A DNA stretch of 43,919 bases, from NCBI RefSeq assembly GCF_008014745.1, contig NZ_VPFD01000005.1:219898-263816 (forward strand), given 5' to 3'. Below the pieces are notes generated by a model. The model had not been told where the DNA came from. It saw only the letters and a program-made list of their open reading frames with translations, and ran no database searches. Position numbers and translations under genes: made by a program. The stretch is from Massilia arenae (GTDB lineage Bacteria > Pseudomonadota > Gammaproteobacteria > Burkholderiales > Burkholderiaceae_D). Below, one piece after another: positions 26,988 to 38,360 of this stretch. Numbering within the stretch: position 1 is the stretch's first letter; each line of letters opens with the position of its first letter.

Positions 26988-28268
26988 TTATTGCAGCGGC
27001 GGCGGGGCGTCGTTGGTCAGCTCGCGCACCCAGTCGAAGGCCGCCAGCTCGATCTCGCGCACCTCGGCCACCGTCAGGCCGATCTTCTTGAGCGCGCTCG
27101 CCAGCTTGCGGCCGCCCTCGGCCGCCTCTAGCAATTCGGCGATGCGCAGCATGGTGCCGAAATCGCCTTCGCGCTCGAGCAGCGCTTCGCGCACGTCATG
27201 CGCGATGTCGACGTGGGCCAGGATGTCGGCCATCGGCACCGAGAACAGGGCTTCGGCCAGCGACATGATGCCGACCGTGAAGGCGCGGTCGGCGCTGGCG
27301 GTGTCGCCCGGCCGCACGCGCAGGGTCATCAATTCGAGCAGCTTGCCGCGCGTCGTGGCCAGCTGTAGCAGCGGCGACTTGAGCTCGACCCGGGCGCCGG
27401 CCGCCGTATAGAGCAGGATCTGCAGCCAGCGTCCCAGCTGGCGCCGGCCGAGCTGGACCAGGGCTTGCGACAGCGACTCGATGCGCGGTCCCGGCACCGC
27501 CCGGCTGTTCACCAGGCGCAGCAGGTTCAGGCTGATCAGGGCGTCGCGCTTGACGGCGGTCTCGATCGCCTGGCTGTCGGCGTTCGAGTTGACCAGCTCC
27601 AGCAGGCGCAGGATGGTGATCTCGGACGGCGTGATCTTGCGTCCGCTCAGGATCACGGGACGCGCAAAATAATAGCCCTGGAAATATTCGAAGCCGAGTT
27701 CCATGCACAGCTTGAACTCGTCGATGGTCTCGACCTTCTCGGCCAGCAGGGTCTTGCCGGTGCCGCGCAGCGATTCGACCAGTTGCGCCAGCTCGTTCGG
27801 GACCACGCCCTTGACGTCGACCTTGATGATGTCGACCAGCTGCACCAGTTTATCGAGCTCGCTCGAGTGCTCGACCACGTCGTCGACCGCGAATTTAAAG
27901 CCCAGCTCCTTGAGCTCGGCCACCCGCGCCAGCAGTTCCGGCGTCGGCACGACGGTCTCGAGGATTTCCAGGATTACCTTGTGCGGAGGCAGGAAGCGCA
28001 CGAAGTCGCTCATCAACACCACTTCGTCGACATTGACGAAGGCAAGCTGCTCGCCCACCACCTGCTCCATGCCGAGCTGGGATGCATGCGAGATGACGGC
28101 GGCGGTGGCCGCGGCGCCGTCGGTCAGCTTGGCGTCGTCGTCCTCGCCGGCAGCACGGAACAGCAGCTCGAACGCCACCAGATGCTGGTCGCGCCCGAGG
28201 ATGGGCTGACGCGCAAGAAAGAAATCGTCGGACGGCACGGAGACCGCTGCCGTTGCATCGGCGTGCAT
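26988..28268 (-). CDS. EAL-HDOD signalling protein with degenerate EAL motif
   Basis: 426 residues from ATG 28268, chosen because AGGAG lies eight bases upstream; the frame runs 22 codons further up without a ribosome site. Residues ~15-215 form an EAL-like domain (FFLARQPILGRDQHLVAFEL, EILETVVPTPELL, KFAVDDVVEHSSELD, DIIKVDVKG, LAEKVETIDEF, GYYFARP). The EAL signature reads ELL at 34-36, so c-di-GMP hydrolysis is unlikely. Residues ~225-420 form an HDOD domain (LISLNLLRLVNSRAV, LSQALVQLGRRQLGRWLQIL). Such proteins act as signalling scaffolds, often linked to motility or type IV pili. Alone, 132 bases after rlmJ. Confidence 0.85.
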   Translation of the reverse strand: MHADATAAVSVPSDDFFLARQPILGRDQHLVAFELLFRAAGEDDDAKLTDGAAATAAVISHASQLGMEQVVGEQLAFVNVDEVVLMSDFVRFLPPHKVILEILETVVPTPELLARVAELKELGFKFAVDDVVEHSSELDKLVQLVDIIKVDVKGVVPNELAQLVESLRGTGKTLLAEKVETIDEFKLCMELGFEYFQGYYFARPVILSGRKITPSEITILRLLELVNSNADSQAIETAVKRDALISLNLLRLVNSRAVPGPRIESLSQALVQLGRRQLGRWLQILLYTAAGARVELKSPLLQLATTRGKLLELMTLRVRPGDTASADRAFTVGIMSLAEALFSVPMADILAHVDIAHDVREALLEREGDFGTMLRIAELLEAAEGGRKLASALKKIGLTVAEVREIELAAFDWVRELTNDAPPPLQ

Positions 28269-28400
28269 CGAAAAATACTCCTGGAAACAGTCACGGCAGC
28301 GCGCCGCGCCCGGTGGACGGCACGCGCCATCCACCTACGCCGACTATACTACAAAAATGCTAATCTTAGCATTTCGACATCGAATCGAACGAGGTCCGAA

Positions 28401-29669
28401 TCAGCCGCGGCCGCCACCACCCTGGCGGGTGCGTCCATTGCGCGGTGCGCTCGGCGCTGCCGGGCGGGCGGCGCTGTTGCGCGCGGTGCGCGGTGCGCCG
28501 TCGCGCGGGCCCGTGGCGGCATCGGCGCGGGTGCGCGATGCATTGCCGCGTGGCGCGGTAGTGCTGCGTGGCGCTCCATCACGCGGTGCGCCATCGCGTG
28601 GCGCGGCAGTGCGTGGACCACCGGCGCGCGCCGGTTTCGCTGGCGCGGCCGGCGCTTCGTCTGCGCGCGGCATGCTCTGGCCCGGCAGGCGCAGGCTGCC
28701 CTTGCCCGACAGCGGGCTGGCGCGGCGCGCATTGCCCACCGGCGCCCGTGGCGCATCGCCCACCATGCGGCCGGCGGCGGCGCCGGTCACTTGCGTGCCT
28801 GTCTCGATCGTGAAGCGGGCGCCGGCGTCCTTGCCCAGCACACGCACCAGATAGGGCATGACTTCGCGCAGGATCGGCTCCAGCGTGTACGGCGGATTCA
28901 GGATGAACATGCCGCTGCTGTGCAGGCCGGTGCCGTCCGGGGTCGGGGTGGTGGTGGTGAGCGTGACGTTGAGCCATTCCTTGGCCGGCAGGCGCTTGAG
29001 GCGGTCGGCGAACTGGCGCGACTCCATGCGCTGCAGCACTGGATACCAAATCGCAAAGATGCCGCTCGGGAATTTGGCCAGCGCTTCGTCGAGCGCATCG
29101 CGCACGCGCTTGTAGTCGTCCTTGACCTCGTAGGGCGGGTCGATCAGCACCAGCGCGCGGCGCGACGGCGGCGGCAGCAGCGCCTTCATGCTGTGGAAGC
29201 CGTCGCCATGCTCGATCATCACGCGGCGGCCGCGCGAGCGCTCGCCCTGCTCGGCCTTGTGCGCGTCGAGCTTGCGGAAGTTATCGGCCAGGATCTTGCA
29301 ATCGGCTGGGTGCAGCTCGAACAGGCGCAGGCGATCCTGCTCGCGCGACATCTGCTCGGCCACGTAGGGCGAACCCGGGTAGTAGCGCATCTTGCCGCTC
29401 GGATTCATGCCCTTGATGAGGTCGAGATATTCCTTCAGCGGCGCCGGGACGTCGGTGCAGCTCCACAAGGGGCCGATGCCGGTATCGAATTCCGCGGTCT
29501 TGGTAGACTGGAAACTGTCGAGCGCATACACGCCGGCGCCCGAGTGGGTGTCGATATAGGTATAGGCGGCATCCTTCTGGTTCATGTACACGTGCAGCTG
29601 CACCTGTACAAAATGCTTGAGGACATCGGCGTGGTTACCCGCGTGGAAGGCGTGGCGGTAGCTCAACAT
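28401..29669 (-). CDS. rlmJ: 23S rRNA (adenine2030-N6)-methyltransferase RlmJ with long basic tail
   Basis: 422 residues. The core (1-291) is RlmJ: MLSYRHAFHAGNHADVLKH, IDTHSGAGVYAL (SAM binding), EHGDGFHSMKALLPPP, catalytic DPPYE at 177-181, and SGMFILNPPYTLE. It methylates N6 of A2030 in 23S rRNA. E. coli RlmJ is 280 residues and stops there. Here ~131 more residues follow, made of Ala, Pro, Arg, Gly, Asp and Thr with repeated PRDGAP, APRG and RTA units, ending RTRQGGGGRG: a disordered basic tail like those that bind RNA. The tail DNA (28401-28796) is in frame with no stop. Confidence 0.93.
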   Translation of the reverse strand: MLSYRHAFHAGNHADVLKHFVQVQLHVYMNQKDAAYTYIDTHSGAGVYALDSFQSTKTAEFDTGIGPLWSCTDVPAPLKEYLDLIKGMNPSGKMRYYPGSPYVAEQMSREQDRLRLFELHPADCKILADNFRKLDAHKAEQGERSRGRRVMIEHGDGFHSMKALLPPPSRRALVLIDPPYEVKDDYKRVRDALDEALAKFPSGIFAIWYPVLQRMESRQFADRLKRLPAKEWLNVTLTTTTPTPDGTGLHSSGMFILNPPYTLEPILREVMPYLVRVLGKDAGARFTIETGTQVTGAAAGRMVGDAPRAPVGNARRASPLSGKGSLRLPGQSMPRADEAPAAPAKPARAGGPRTAAPRDGAPRDGAPRSTTAPRGNASRTRADAATGPRDGAPRTARNSAARPAAPSAPRNGRTRQGGGGRG

Positions 29670-29765
29670 AAGCTGGAATTCCTAAAAGAGGTTGCCGCGA
29701 GAAAGTTGGCGGCAGAATTAGGCGCCATTATCCACTACAACCGGCTGCGGCTGGGAATTCCAATT

Positions 29766-29790
29766 GGGGCGGCGGCTACGCCGCCGCCCC
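29766..29790 (-). terminator. GC-rich hairpin just after aceA
   Basis: Perfect 11-bp stem GGGGCGGCGGC (29766-29776) / GCCGCCGCCCC (29780-29790) with a 3-base loop, six bases beyond the aceA stop on the minus strand. There is no U tract, so it may act as a 3' stabilising stem or need Rho. Confidence 0.55.
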
Positions 29791-29795
29791 GACGA

Positions 29796-31094
29796 TCACG
29801 CTACCTTTTTTGGCTCGAAGAACTGTTCGTCCTCCGTCGAGCCATGCAATGCGGTGGTCGAGCTCTGGCCCTGCTGGATGGCCTGGGTCACGGCGTCGAA
29901 GTAGCCGGTGCCCACTTCGCGCTGGTGCTTGACGGCGGTGAAGCCCTTCTCGGCGGCTGCGAATTCAGCCTCTTGCAGCTCGACGAAGGCCGACATGCCG
30001 CTGCGGGCATAGCCGTGGGCGAGATTGAACATGCCGTAATTGAGCGAATGGAAGCCGGCCAGCGTGATGAACTGGAATTTATAGCCCATGGCGCCCAGCT
30101 CTTGCTGGAATTTGGCGATGGTGGCGTCGTCCAGGTTCTTTTTCCAGTTGAACGAGGGCGAGCAGTTATAGGCCAGCATCTTGCCCGGGAATTTCGCATG
30201 GATGGCGTCGGCGAAGCGGCGCGCGAATTCGAGGTCGGGCTTGCCGGTCTCGCACCACACCAGGTCGGCATACGGCGAATAGGCCAGGCCGCGCGAGATC
30301 GCCTGTTCGATGCCCGGCTTGACGCGGAAGAAGCCCTCCACCGTGCGCTCGCCGGTGCAGAATTGTTTGTCGTTGGGGTCGACGTCCGAAGTCAGCAGGT
30401 CGGCCGCCTCGGCATCGGTGCGGGCGATGACCAGGGTCGAGGTGCCCATCACGTCCGCCGCCAGGCGCGCGGCGTTGAGTTTTTCGACCGCCTCGCGGGT
30501 GGGGACCAGCACCTTGCCGCCCATGTGCCCGCATTTCTTGACCGAGGCCAGTTGATCTTCAAAGTGCACGCCGGCGGCGCCCGCCTCGATCATCGACTTC
30601 ATAAGCTCGTAGGCATTGAGCACGCCGCCAAAGCCGGCTTCGGCATCGGCCACGATCGGCGCGAAGTAATCGATGTCGTCCTTGCCTTCGGACCATTGGA
30701 TCTGGTCGGCGCGCTGGAAGGTGTTGTTGATGCGGCGCACGACCAGCGGCACCGAGTTGGCTGGATACAGCGACTGGTCGGGATACATCTCTCCGGCGGC
30801 GTTGGCGTCGCCCGCCACCTGCCAGCCCGACAGGTAGATCGCCTTCAGGCCGGCCTTCACCTGCTGCATGGCCTGGTTGCCGGTCAGGGCGCCGAGGGCG
30901 TTGACGTAGGGTTCGTCGTGCACCAGGTTCCACAGCTTGTCGGCGCCGCGTTTGGCCAGGGTGTGCTCGATCGGGACCGAGCCGCGCAGGCGCACGACGT
31001 CGGCCGCGGTGTAGTTGCGGACCACGCCTTTCCAGCGCGGATTGCTGTCCCATTCCTGCTGCAATTCGGCGATTTGCTGTTCACGGCTAGTCAT
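29796..31094 (-). CDS. aceA: Isocitrate lyase
   Basis: Cleaves isocitrate to glyoxylate and succinate, the first step of the glyoxylate shunt used on acetate and fatty acids. 432 residues from ATG 31094, chosen because AGGAG lies six bases upstream; the frame extends 30 codons further without support. Catalytic [13 protein letters not shown], metal-binding [34 protein letters not shown], and [13 protein letters not shown]. Stands alone, with no malate synthase or aceK next to it. A palindrome over its core promoter suggests regulation (see 31153-31180). Confidence 0.96.
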   Translation of the reverse strand: MTSREQQIAELQQEWDSNPRWKGVVRNYTAADVVRLRGSVPIEHTLAKRGADKLWNLVHDEPYVNALGALTGNQAMQQVKAGLKAIYLSGWQVAGDANAAGEMYPDQSLYPANSVPLVVRRINNTFQRADQIQWSEGKDDIDYFAPIVADAEAGFGGVLNAYELMKSMIEAGAAGVHFEDQLASVKKCGHMGGKVLVPTREAVEKLNAARLAADVMGTSTLVIARTDAEAADLLTSDVDPNDKQFCTGERTVEGFFRVKPGIEQAISRGLAYSPYADLVWCETGKPDLEFARRFADAIHAKFPGKMLAYNCSPSFNWKKNLDDATIAKFQQELGAMGYKFQFITLAGFHSLNYGMFNLAHGYARSGMSAFVELQEAEFAAAEKGFTAVKHQREVGTGYFDAVTQAIQQGQSSTTALHGSTEDEQFFEPKKVA

Positions 31095-31391
31095 GATGTT
31101 CTCCTGAAGATGATTGACAACGATTGGTAGGTAGTGCGAATCCGTTGAATCCATCATAGCCCGCTTTGTGCGCAGCACAATCACTCTTATATAAGACAGA
31201 TTACTAAAATTTTGTCGTTTATTTTCAATGACTTGAAATCTTCATTCCGGCATACGAAATGAAATTTCTTACAATGAGAACAAGTCCGGGTCCGCCTTTG
31301 CTGCGCATTCCATATGGCAGGACGATCATTTCGCATCCTGAAAAATCGCGCCTTAATTCTCATCAAGAAAGACCCTGCATGCGAGCGTAAA
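31095..31391. other. Intergenic region between clpB terminator and aceA
   Basis: AT-rich for this genome, no coding frame. It holds the aceA promoter/palindrome at 31153-31180. The stretch 31190-31290 (rich in TTT/AAA) shows a further TATAAG on the minus strand but no matching -35. Nothing else seen. Confidence 0.6.
31153..31180 (-). promoter_or_regulatory. aceA promoter with overlapping palindrome
   Basis: Minus strand: -35-like TTGTGC (31180-31175), 16-base spacer, -10 TATGAT (31158-31153), giving a leader of about 50 bases. The sequence TTGTGCGCAGCACAA (31166-31180) is a 15-base palindrome with 6-base arms and lies over the -35 and spacer, where a repressor would block RNA polymerase. The regulator is not identifiable from the sequence. 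Confidence 0.5.
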
Positions 31392-31421
31392 CGAACAAAG
31401 GGCGCGGCAGATGCCGCGCCC
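31392..31421 (-). terminator. Rho-independent terminator after clpB
   Basis: Minus strand: GGGCGCGGCA (31421-31412) pairs with TGCCGCGCCC (31409-31400), closing loop of a few bases, then TTTGTTCG. It lies 23 bases past the clpB stop. Confidence 0.8.
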
Positions 31422-31444
31422 CTTGGTCGCTTTAACCGAATGGC

Positions 31445-34054
<2,610 letters not shown>

Positions 34055-34092
34055 GGTGTTGCTCCCTAGAGGTTGTTCTTAGCTGGAGAACA

Positions 34093-34121
34093 AGATAGGG
34101 ATGAGCGGACAACTTTTCAAG
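34093..34121 (-). promoter_or_regulatory. Sigma-32 heat-shock promoter of clpB
   Basis: Minus strand: -35 CTTGAAA (34121-34115), 14-base spacer, -10 CCCTATCT (34100-34093). This matches the sigma-32 consensus CTTGAAA / CCCCATnT at all but one position. Transcription would start near 34085, about 30 bases before the ATG. Confidence 0.88.
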
Positions 34122-34135
34122 ATGGCCGGCGCCGG

Positions 34136-34519
34136 CTAGCCCCGCAGCGCGCGCCAGGTAGCGAAGCCGGCCGCGCACAGCAGCAGTGAACCAAGCAGGT
34201 GCAGCGCCGTATGCGCCAACGCCCAGCCGACCTGCCCGCGTTGGAGCAACGTCACCGACTCGCCCGAGAAGCTCGAGAAGGTGGTCAGGCCGCCCAGGAA
34301 GCCGGTGATGATGAACAGGCGCCACTCCGGCGCCAGTTGCGGCTGGTCGGTGAAGAAGCCGAGCGCGAGACCAACCAGGTAGCCGCCGACCAGGTTGGCG
34401 GCCAAGGTTCCGGCCTGCACGAAGCCATGCAGGCCGCCCAGCCACAAACCGAAAGCCCAGCGCAGCCAGGCGCCGAGCGCAGCGCCGATGCCGACCGCGG
34501 CAAAGCCGAGCGCCGTCAC
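34136..34519 (-). CDS. crcB: Fluoride channel CrcB/Fluc
   Basis: Small membrane channel that exports fluoride as a dual-topology dimer. 127 residues from GTG 34519, which overlaps the moaE stop by four bases (GTGA). Four membrane helices (about 3-20, 32-54, 64-82, 95-120) with the family motifs GTLAANLVGGYLVGLALGFF and TGFLGGLTTFSSFSGE. A longer frame running upstream into moaE is not used. No fluoride riboswitch is visible; expression would follow moaE. Confidence 0.9.
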   Translation of the reverse strand: MTALGFAAVGIGAALGAWLRWAFGLWLGGLHGFVQAGTLAANLVGGYLVGLALGFFTDQPQLAPEWRLFIITGFLGGLTTFSSFSGESVTLLQRGQVGWALAHTALHLLGSLLLCAAGFATWRALRG

Positions 34520-34974
34520 CCCGCCTGCCACTTGGCCATGGCCGCGTCGTCGCTGACGCGGGCGTCGACCCAGCGCGCGCCGTCCGGCGTCTGCTCTTTC
34601 TTCCAGAACGGGGCCTCGGTCTTGAGGTAGTCCATGATGAATTCGCAGGCCGCGAAGGCGTCGCCACGATGCGCGGCGCTGCAGGCCACCAGCACGATCT
34701 GGTCCAGCGGCGCCAGCGGGCCGACGCGGTGGATGACCAGGGTGCCGTACAGCGGCCAGCGTTCGCAGGCGCGCGCCGCGATCTCCTCCAGTGACTTCTC
34801 GGTCATGCCCGGATAGTGTTCCAGCTCCATCTCGGAGACCTTCGCGCCGTCGTTCAGGTCGCGCACGGTGCCGACAAAAGACACCACGGCGCCGATGCGC
34901 GCATCGTTCGCGCGCAGGCGCGCCACTTCGTGGCCGAGGTCGAAATCCCCGGCCTGTACCCTCACCTCGTTCAT
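34516..34974 (-). CDS. moaE: Molybdopterin synthase catalytic subunit MoaE
   Basis: Large subunit of molybdopterin synthase; inserts sulfur carried by MoaD into the cofactor precursor. 152 residues: FVGTVRDLNDGAKVSEMELEH, MTEKSLEEIAARACERWPL, VIHRVGPLAPLD, ACSAAHRGDAFAACEFIMDY and the active-site LKTEAPFWKKEQTPDG with its lysines. The ATG overlaps the stop of the DUF349 gene by four bases and its own stop overlaps crcB by four. The partner moaD and moeA are not in the window, although they often accompany moaE. Confidence 0.95.
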   Translation of the reverse strand: MNEVRVQAGDFDLGHEVARLRANDARIGAVVSFVGTVRDLNDGAKVSEMELEHYPGMTEKSLEEIAARACERWPLYGTLVIHRVGPLAPLDQIVLVACSAAHRGDAFAACEFIMDYLKTEAPFWKKEQTPDGARWVDARVSDDAAMAKWQAG

Positions 34975-37643
34975 GGATGGTCCTTCGGCTGGCGCAACAA
35001 CAGGTGTTCGATGCGCGTTTCGGTGCGCACGTCGAGCAGGGCCGGCAAGGCCAGCAGCGCGCGCAGCTCGGCCGCCTGCGCGCCCGGCTTCTGGCCCGAC
35101 TTGAGCGAACTTTGCAGCACCTCGACCTGCAGGCGCAGGCGCTCACGCGCGAACTCGGGGCCGCTGTCGATGCCGGCGGCGATTTCCAGGCGCAGCAAGT
35201 CGCTCAGCAGGCGTTCGCGGTTGCCTTCCATCGTGCGCACGCAGGCGGCGCGTTCGCCGTCGGACGCTTCCAGTGCAGCCAGCGCGGCGTCGAAGCGCGC
35301 GCGCAGGATCGGTTCGTAGCCGCCGTCCAGCGCCAGCATGGCGTCCCAGCGCCCGCGCCAGTCCGCGGCCTGGGTTTGGGCTGCGGGATTGGCCAGCGCC
35401 GTCTCGAGCGACTGGACCAGGCGCAGCTTGTCGCGCACGGCCCCGGCCAGCGCCGTGTCCTGGGCGCGGCGGGCGGCGTCGGCATGCTGCTGCACTTTCG
35501 CGATGGCGGCGTGATAGCGCTTGTCGATGCGCGCCTCGTGGGCGCGCGGCACCGGACCGATCGCCTGCCATTCGGCGGCGGCCTCGCGCAGCAGCTTGCC
35601 GACGTTGGCAGGCAGGGCATCCGGGGCGGCCGCTTCCAGGCGTTCGCAAACAGCTTCCTTGGCGGTCTCGTGGGCGCGGCGCTCGCTGTCGGCCGCGTGC
35701 GCCTGCTCCTTGCGCGCGGCGAACAGCGCGTCGCAGGCGCCGCGGAAGCGCTGCCACAGCGCCTGCTCGGCCTTGCGCTCGAGCGGCAGCGCGCGCGCAT
35801 GTTCCTGCCAGCGCGCCTGCAGCTCGCGCAGCATGTCCACGGCATGGCGCTCGTGCGGGTCGAGCTTGTGCACTTCTTCGATCAGCTGCTCGCGCACCGC
35901 GATCTCGACCTTGCGCTGGTCTTCCAACGGACGCTGCAAGGTGGTCAAGGCGTCGGCGAACAGCCCGTCCAGGCGCTTCTTTTCCTTGCGGTCGACCGCA
36001 CCCAGGTGGCTCCAGGCGGTGCGCAGGCGCTGCACGGTGCCGGACACGTGCTTCCAGTCAGCCTCGCCCGATTGCAGGCGCCCGATCTCGGCCTGCGCTT
36101 CCTCGACCAGGGCCTGGCCGCGCGCCGCGTTGGTGTGGCGTTCGTCGGCCAGCTGCCTGAAGTGGGCCGCGGCCGGCGCATAGGCGGCGCTGCAGGCGGC
36201 GTCGAAGCGCTCCCACAGGCTGCGCGGCGCCGGACCGGACAGGCTGTCCAGGGCTTTCCAGCGATCGCGCATGCTGCCCACCTTCTTGGCCAGCTCGGCC
36301 ATCGCCAGGCCCTGGGTGGGCAGCGATTCGACGGTCTTGATCAGTTCTTCGCGCGAGACGTTGCCGCCCCAGCGCGCCCAGTCCGACAGCCGCTTGAGCT
36401 CGGCGCGCAGATGGGCCAGGCGGTCGGCCTGCGGCGCGGAGAGGCGCATGCCCTTGTCCTTGGCTTCCTTCAGCGCCTTGTCGAGCTCGGCGGCGGTGCC
36501 GAGCGAGCCCTGCTGCAAAGCCGCTTCGAGCGCTTCCATATTGTCGAGGAAGGATTGGTCGGCGCCGCGCGCGGCCGGCTTGCCGCTCTCTTTTGCGCCC
36601 TCTTTGCTGCCCTCCCTCACGACCGGCGCCTGTTTGGCGGGACGCGCTTCCTGTGGCAGGCCCGCGAGCAGCGCGTCGAAGCGCTCCTGCACGGCGCTGG
36701 CGGCGGCGTTGGCCGGCAAGGCGGGCAGGCGTTGCCACTCCCTGCGCAGCGCTTCCTGCTTGAGTTCGGCCGGGGCCTGGGCCTGCCATGCGGCCAGGGC
36801 CGCCTCGCGCGCGGCCAGCGCGGCCTGGTCTTGTTCGATCGTCGCCAGGCCGGCCGTCAGGCGTGCGTGCTCGGTCGCGAATTCGGCCACCAGGGCGCGT
36901 GGCAGCGAGGCGTGGCCGGGATCGACCAGCGCCGCCGCCTGCTCCTGCTGCAGTTCGGCCAGGCGCGCTGCCAGGGCGGCCGCGTCCAGCCCGCCCGCGT
37001 CGAGGGCGCGCAAGACGACCAGGCGGTCGATCATGGCGCGCTGCAGCGCCACCTGCGATTCCAGGCGGCGGCCGAGCTCGGCGCGCACGGTGTCGAAGTC
37101 GGCTGCCAGCTCGGGCGCGCGGATGACCGACCATTTACGGTCCAGCTCGGCCACGTGATTCGGGGTCAGGAGGGTGTCGTTCAGCAGCGATCGTGCCTGG
37201 GCCAGCGCCTCGTCGCCGCGGCGCAGTTCGGATTCGTGGTGGCGGATCGCGTCCAGCCTGCCCTGCACCAGCTTGGCGACGCGGCGGTCGACGTTGCGCA
37301 TTGCCGTGTGCACGCGCTCGAGGTGCTCGCGTCCGTGGACCAGTTCGGCCGCGGCGAGGCGCAGTTCGGAGAATTCTGATTGGAGGATGAAATCGACGGC
37401 AGCCGCTTCGTCGGCGCCCAGCGCCTTGAGTCGTTCGGCCTGGCGTGCGCGGGCATCGGCGAGCGCGGTACGGGCAGCCTGCGCGTCATGCGCAGCTGCA
37501 GCAGGAGTGCCCGACTTGCCCGAACCAGTCTTGACGCCGCGATCCGCCGGCCCCGAGGCCTTCGCCGCGGCAGGTTTGGCCTCCGGCTTGTCGCCGGACG
37601 TGGCCGATTTCCCGCCCTGCCGCTTGAATAGGAATTCGAACAT
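34971..37643 (-). CDS. Large DUF349 coiled-coil protein
   Basis: 890 residues, Ala/Leu/Glu/Arg-rich, mostly helical. After a Lys/Ala/Ser/Gly-rich start (15-60) come helices and several DUF349 repeats, recognisable by the W..LGxVDRKEKKRLDGLFAD, LWERFDAACSAAYAPAAAHF and LWQRFRGACDALFAARKEQA patterns (about 480-680). A Lys/Glu/Gly-rich linker sits near 345-365. The function of DUF349 proteins is not established; the helical repeats suggest a scaffold. No signal peptide, so cytoplasmic. Stop overlaps the moaE start by four bases (ATGA), so moaE translation depends on this gene. Confidence 0.75.
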   Translation of the reverse strand: MFEFLFKRQGGKSATSGDKPEAKPAAAKASGPADRGVKTGSGKSGTPAAAAHDAQAARTALADARARQAERLKALGADEAAAVDFILQSEFSELRLAAAELVHGREHLERVHTAMRNVDRRVAKLVQGRLDAIRHHESELRRGDEALAQARSLLNDTLLTPNHVAELDRKWSVIRAPELAADFDTVRAELGRRLESQVALQRAMIDRLVVLRALDAGGLDAAALAARLAELQQEQAAALVDPGHASLPRALVAEFATEHARLTAGLATIEQDQAALAAREAALAAWQAQAPAELKQEALRREWQRLPALPANAAASAVQERFDALLAGLPQEARPAKQAPVVREGSKEGAKESGKPAARGADQSFLDNMEALEAALQQGSLGTAAELDKALKEAKDKGMRLSAPQADRLAHLRAELKRLSDWARWGGNVSREELIKTVESLPTQGLAMAELAKKVGSMRDRWKALDSLSGPAPRSLWERFDAACSAAYAPAAAHFRQLADERHTNAARGQALVEEAQAEIGRLQSGEADWKHVSGTVQRLRTAWSHLGAVDRKEKKRLDGLFADALTTLQRPLEDQRKVEIAVREQLIEEVHKLDPHERHAVDMLRELQARWQEHARALPLERKAEQALWQRFRGACDALFAARKEQAHAADSERRAHETAKEAVCERLEAAAPDALPANVGKLLREAAAEWQAIGPVPRAHEARIDKRYHAAIAKVQQHADAARRAQDTALAGAVRDKLRLVQSLETALANPAAQTQAADWRGRWDAMLALDGGYEPILRARFDAALAALEASDGERAACVRTMEGNRERLLSDLLRLEIAAGIDSGPEFARERLRLQVEVLQSSLKSGQKPGAQAAELRALLALPALLDVRTETRIEHLLLRQPKDHP

Positions 37644-37741
37644 GATGAAATCGCACTTCCAAAACTCCCATCATAGCAAAGAACGTCGGTATCGATCGGC
37701 ATGTCCGGCCTGGCAGCTCTCCTCAGTTTACGAGTGGCAAT

Positions 37742-38329
37742 TTACGAATGGCAAAGCCGATTTTGCCTTGAAGAAAGCTCAGCTGGCGGCAAGCCGCGCA
37801 TCGCGCCCAGGTCTGCGCCGCGGCTGTCGCCACGGGTTTCACCACGGTTCTCGCTCTGGTGGGCATCATGCGCCAGCATCTGGTTGGCGATGGCGAACCA
37901 GGTCTCGCCCGGGATCATGGTGCGCGCCAGCGGCAGCAGCTCTCGCTCTTCGCGCTCGAGGCGTTCGAGCAGCAGCTCGCAGCAGCGCTCGAGCGCCGCC
38001 AGGCAACCGGGATCGCCGTCGACGGCGGCCGCCTGCGCTGCCTGGCGCGCCACGAGCGCCTGCCGGCCCAAGCCATCCAGCTCGGCCACAAGGCGGGCGG
38101 CATCCTCGCGGCGGCGCAGCGCCGGCAGCACGAACTTGTCGAGCTTGCGCCAGTGACAGGCCTCGCAGACCTGGCGCAAGGCTTCGCAAGCCTGTTCGTA
38201 CTGGCGCATGCTGGGCGGTTCGCCCCACCAGGCGCAAGGTCGCCAGCGTTCGAGCAACGCCTGCACCTCGATCCGCGCGCGTGCCTGCTCGACGGATAGG
38301 GCGACCAGCGTATAGGTTGATGTCAGCAT
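37742..38329 (-). CDS. Hemerythrin-like four-helix protein
   Basis: 195 residues from ATG 38329 with GAGGAG six bases upstream; a TTG 15 bases earlier also has a GGAGGAG and is possible. Mainly helical: a first pattern RQVCEACHWRKLDKFVLPAL (around 52-71), then LLERLEREERELLPLARTMI (120-139) and ETWFAIANQMLAHDAHQSEN. The 'E..LLPLA' and 'H....F.LPAL' patterns recall hemerythrin HHE domains, but several iron-binding histidines are missing or displaced, so metal binding is uncertain. An FNR-type promoter lies upstream, fitting a role under low oxygen or nitric oxide. The DUF349 gene follows after 98 bases. Confidence 0.55.
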   Translation of the reverse strand: MLTSTYTLVALSVEQARARIEVQALLERWRPCAWWGEPPSMRQYEQACEALRQVCEACHWRKLDKFVLPALRRREDAARLVAELDGLGRQALVARQAAQAAAVDGDPGCLAALERCCELLLERLEREERELLPLARTMIPGETWFAIANQMLAHDAHQSENRGETRGDSRGADLGAMRGLPPAELSSRQNRLCHS

Positions 38330-38360
38330 TGTGTCTCCTCTCAATTTGCTCCTCCGGCGC

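Noticed and set aside
27465..31130. 1221-residue plus-strand frame opposite EAL-HDOD, rlmJ and aceA
   Set aside because: Spans three well-supported genes on the other strand and has low-complexity antisense composition.
34060..34519. Fluoride riboswitch for crcB
   Set aside because: crcB overlaps moaE and has no leader; no riboswitch-like fold seen.
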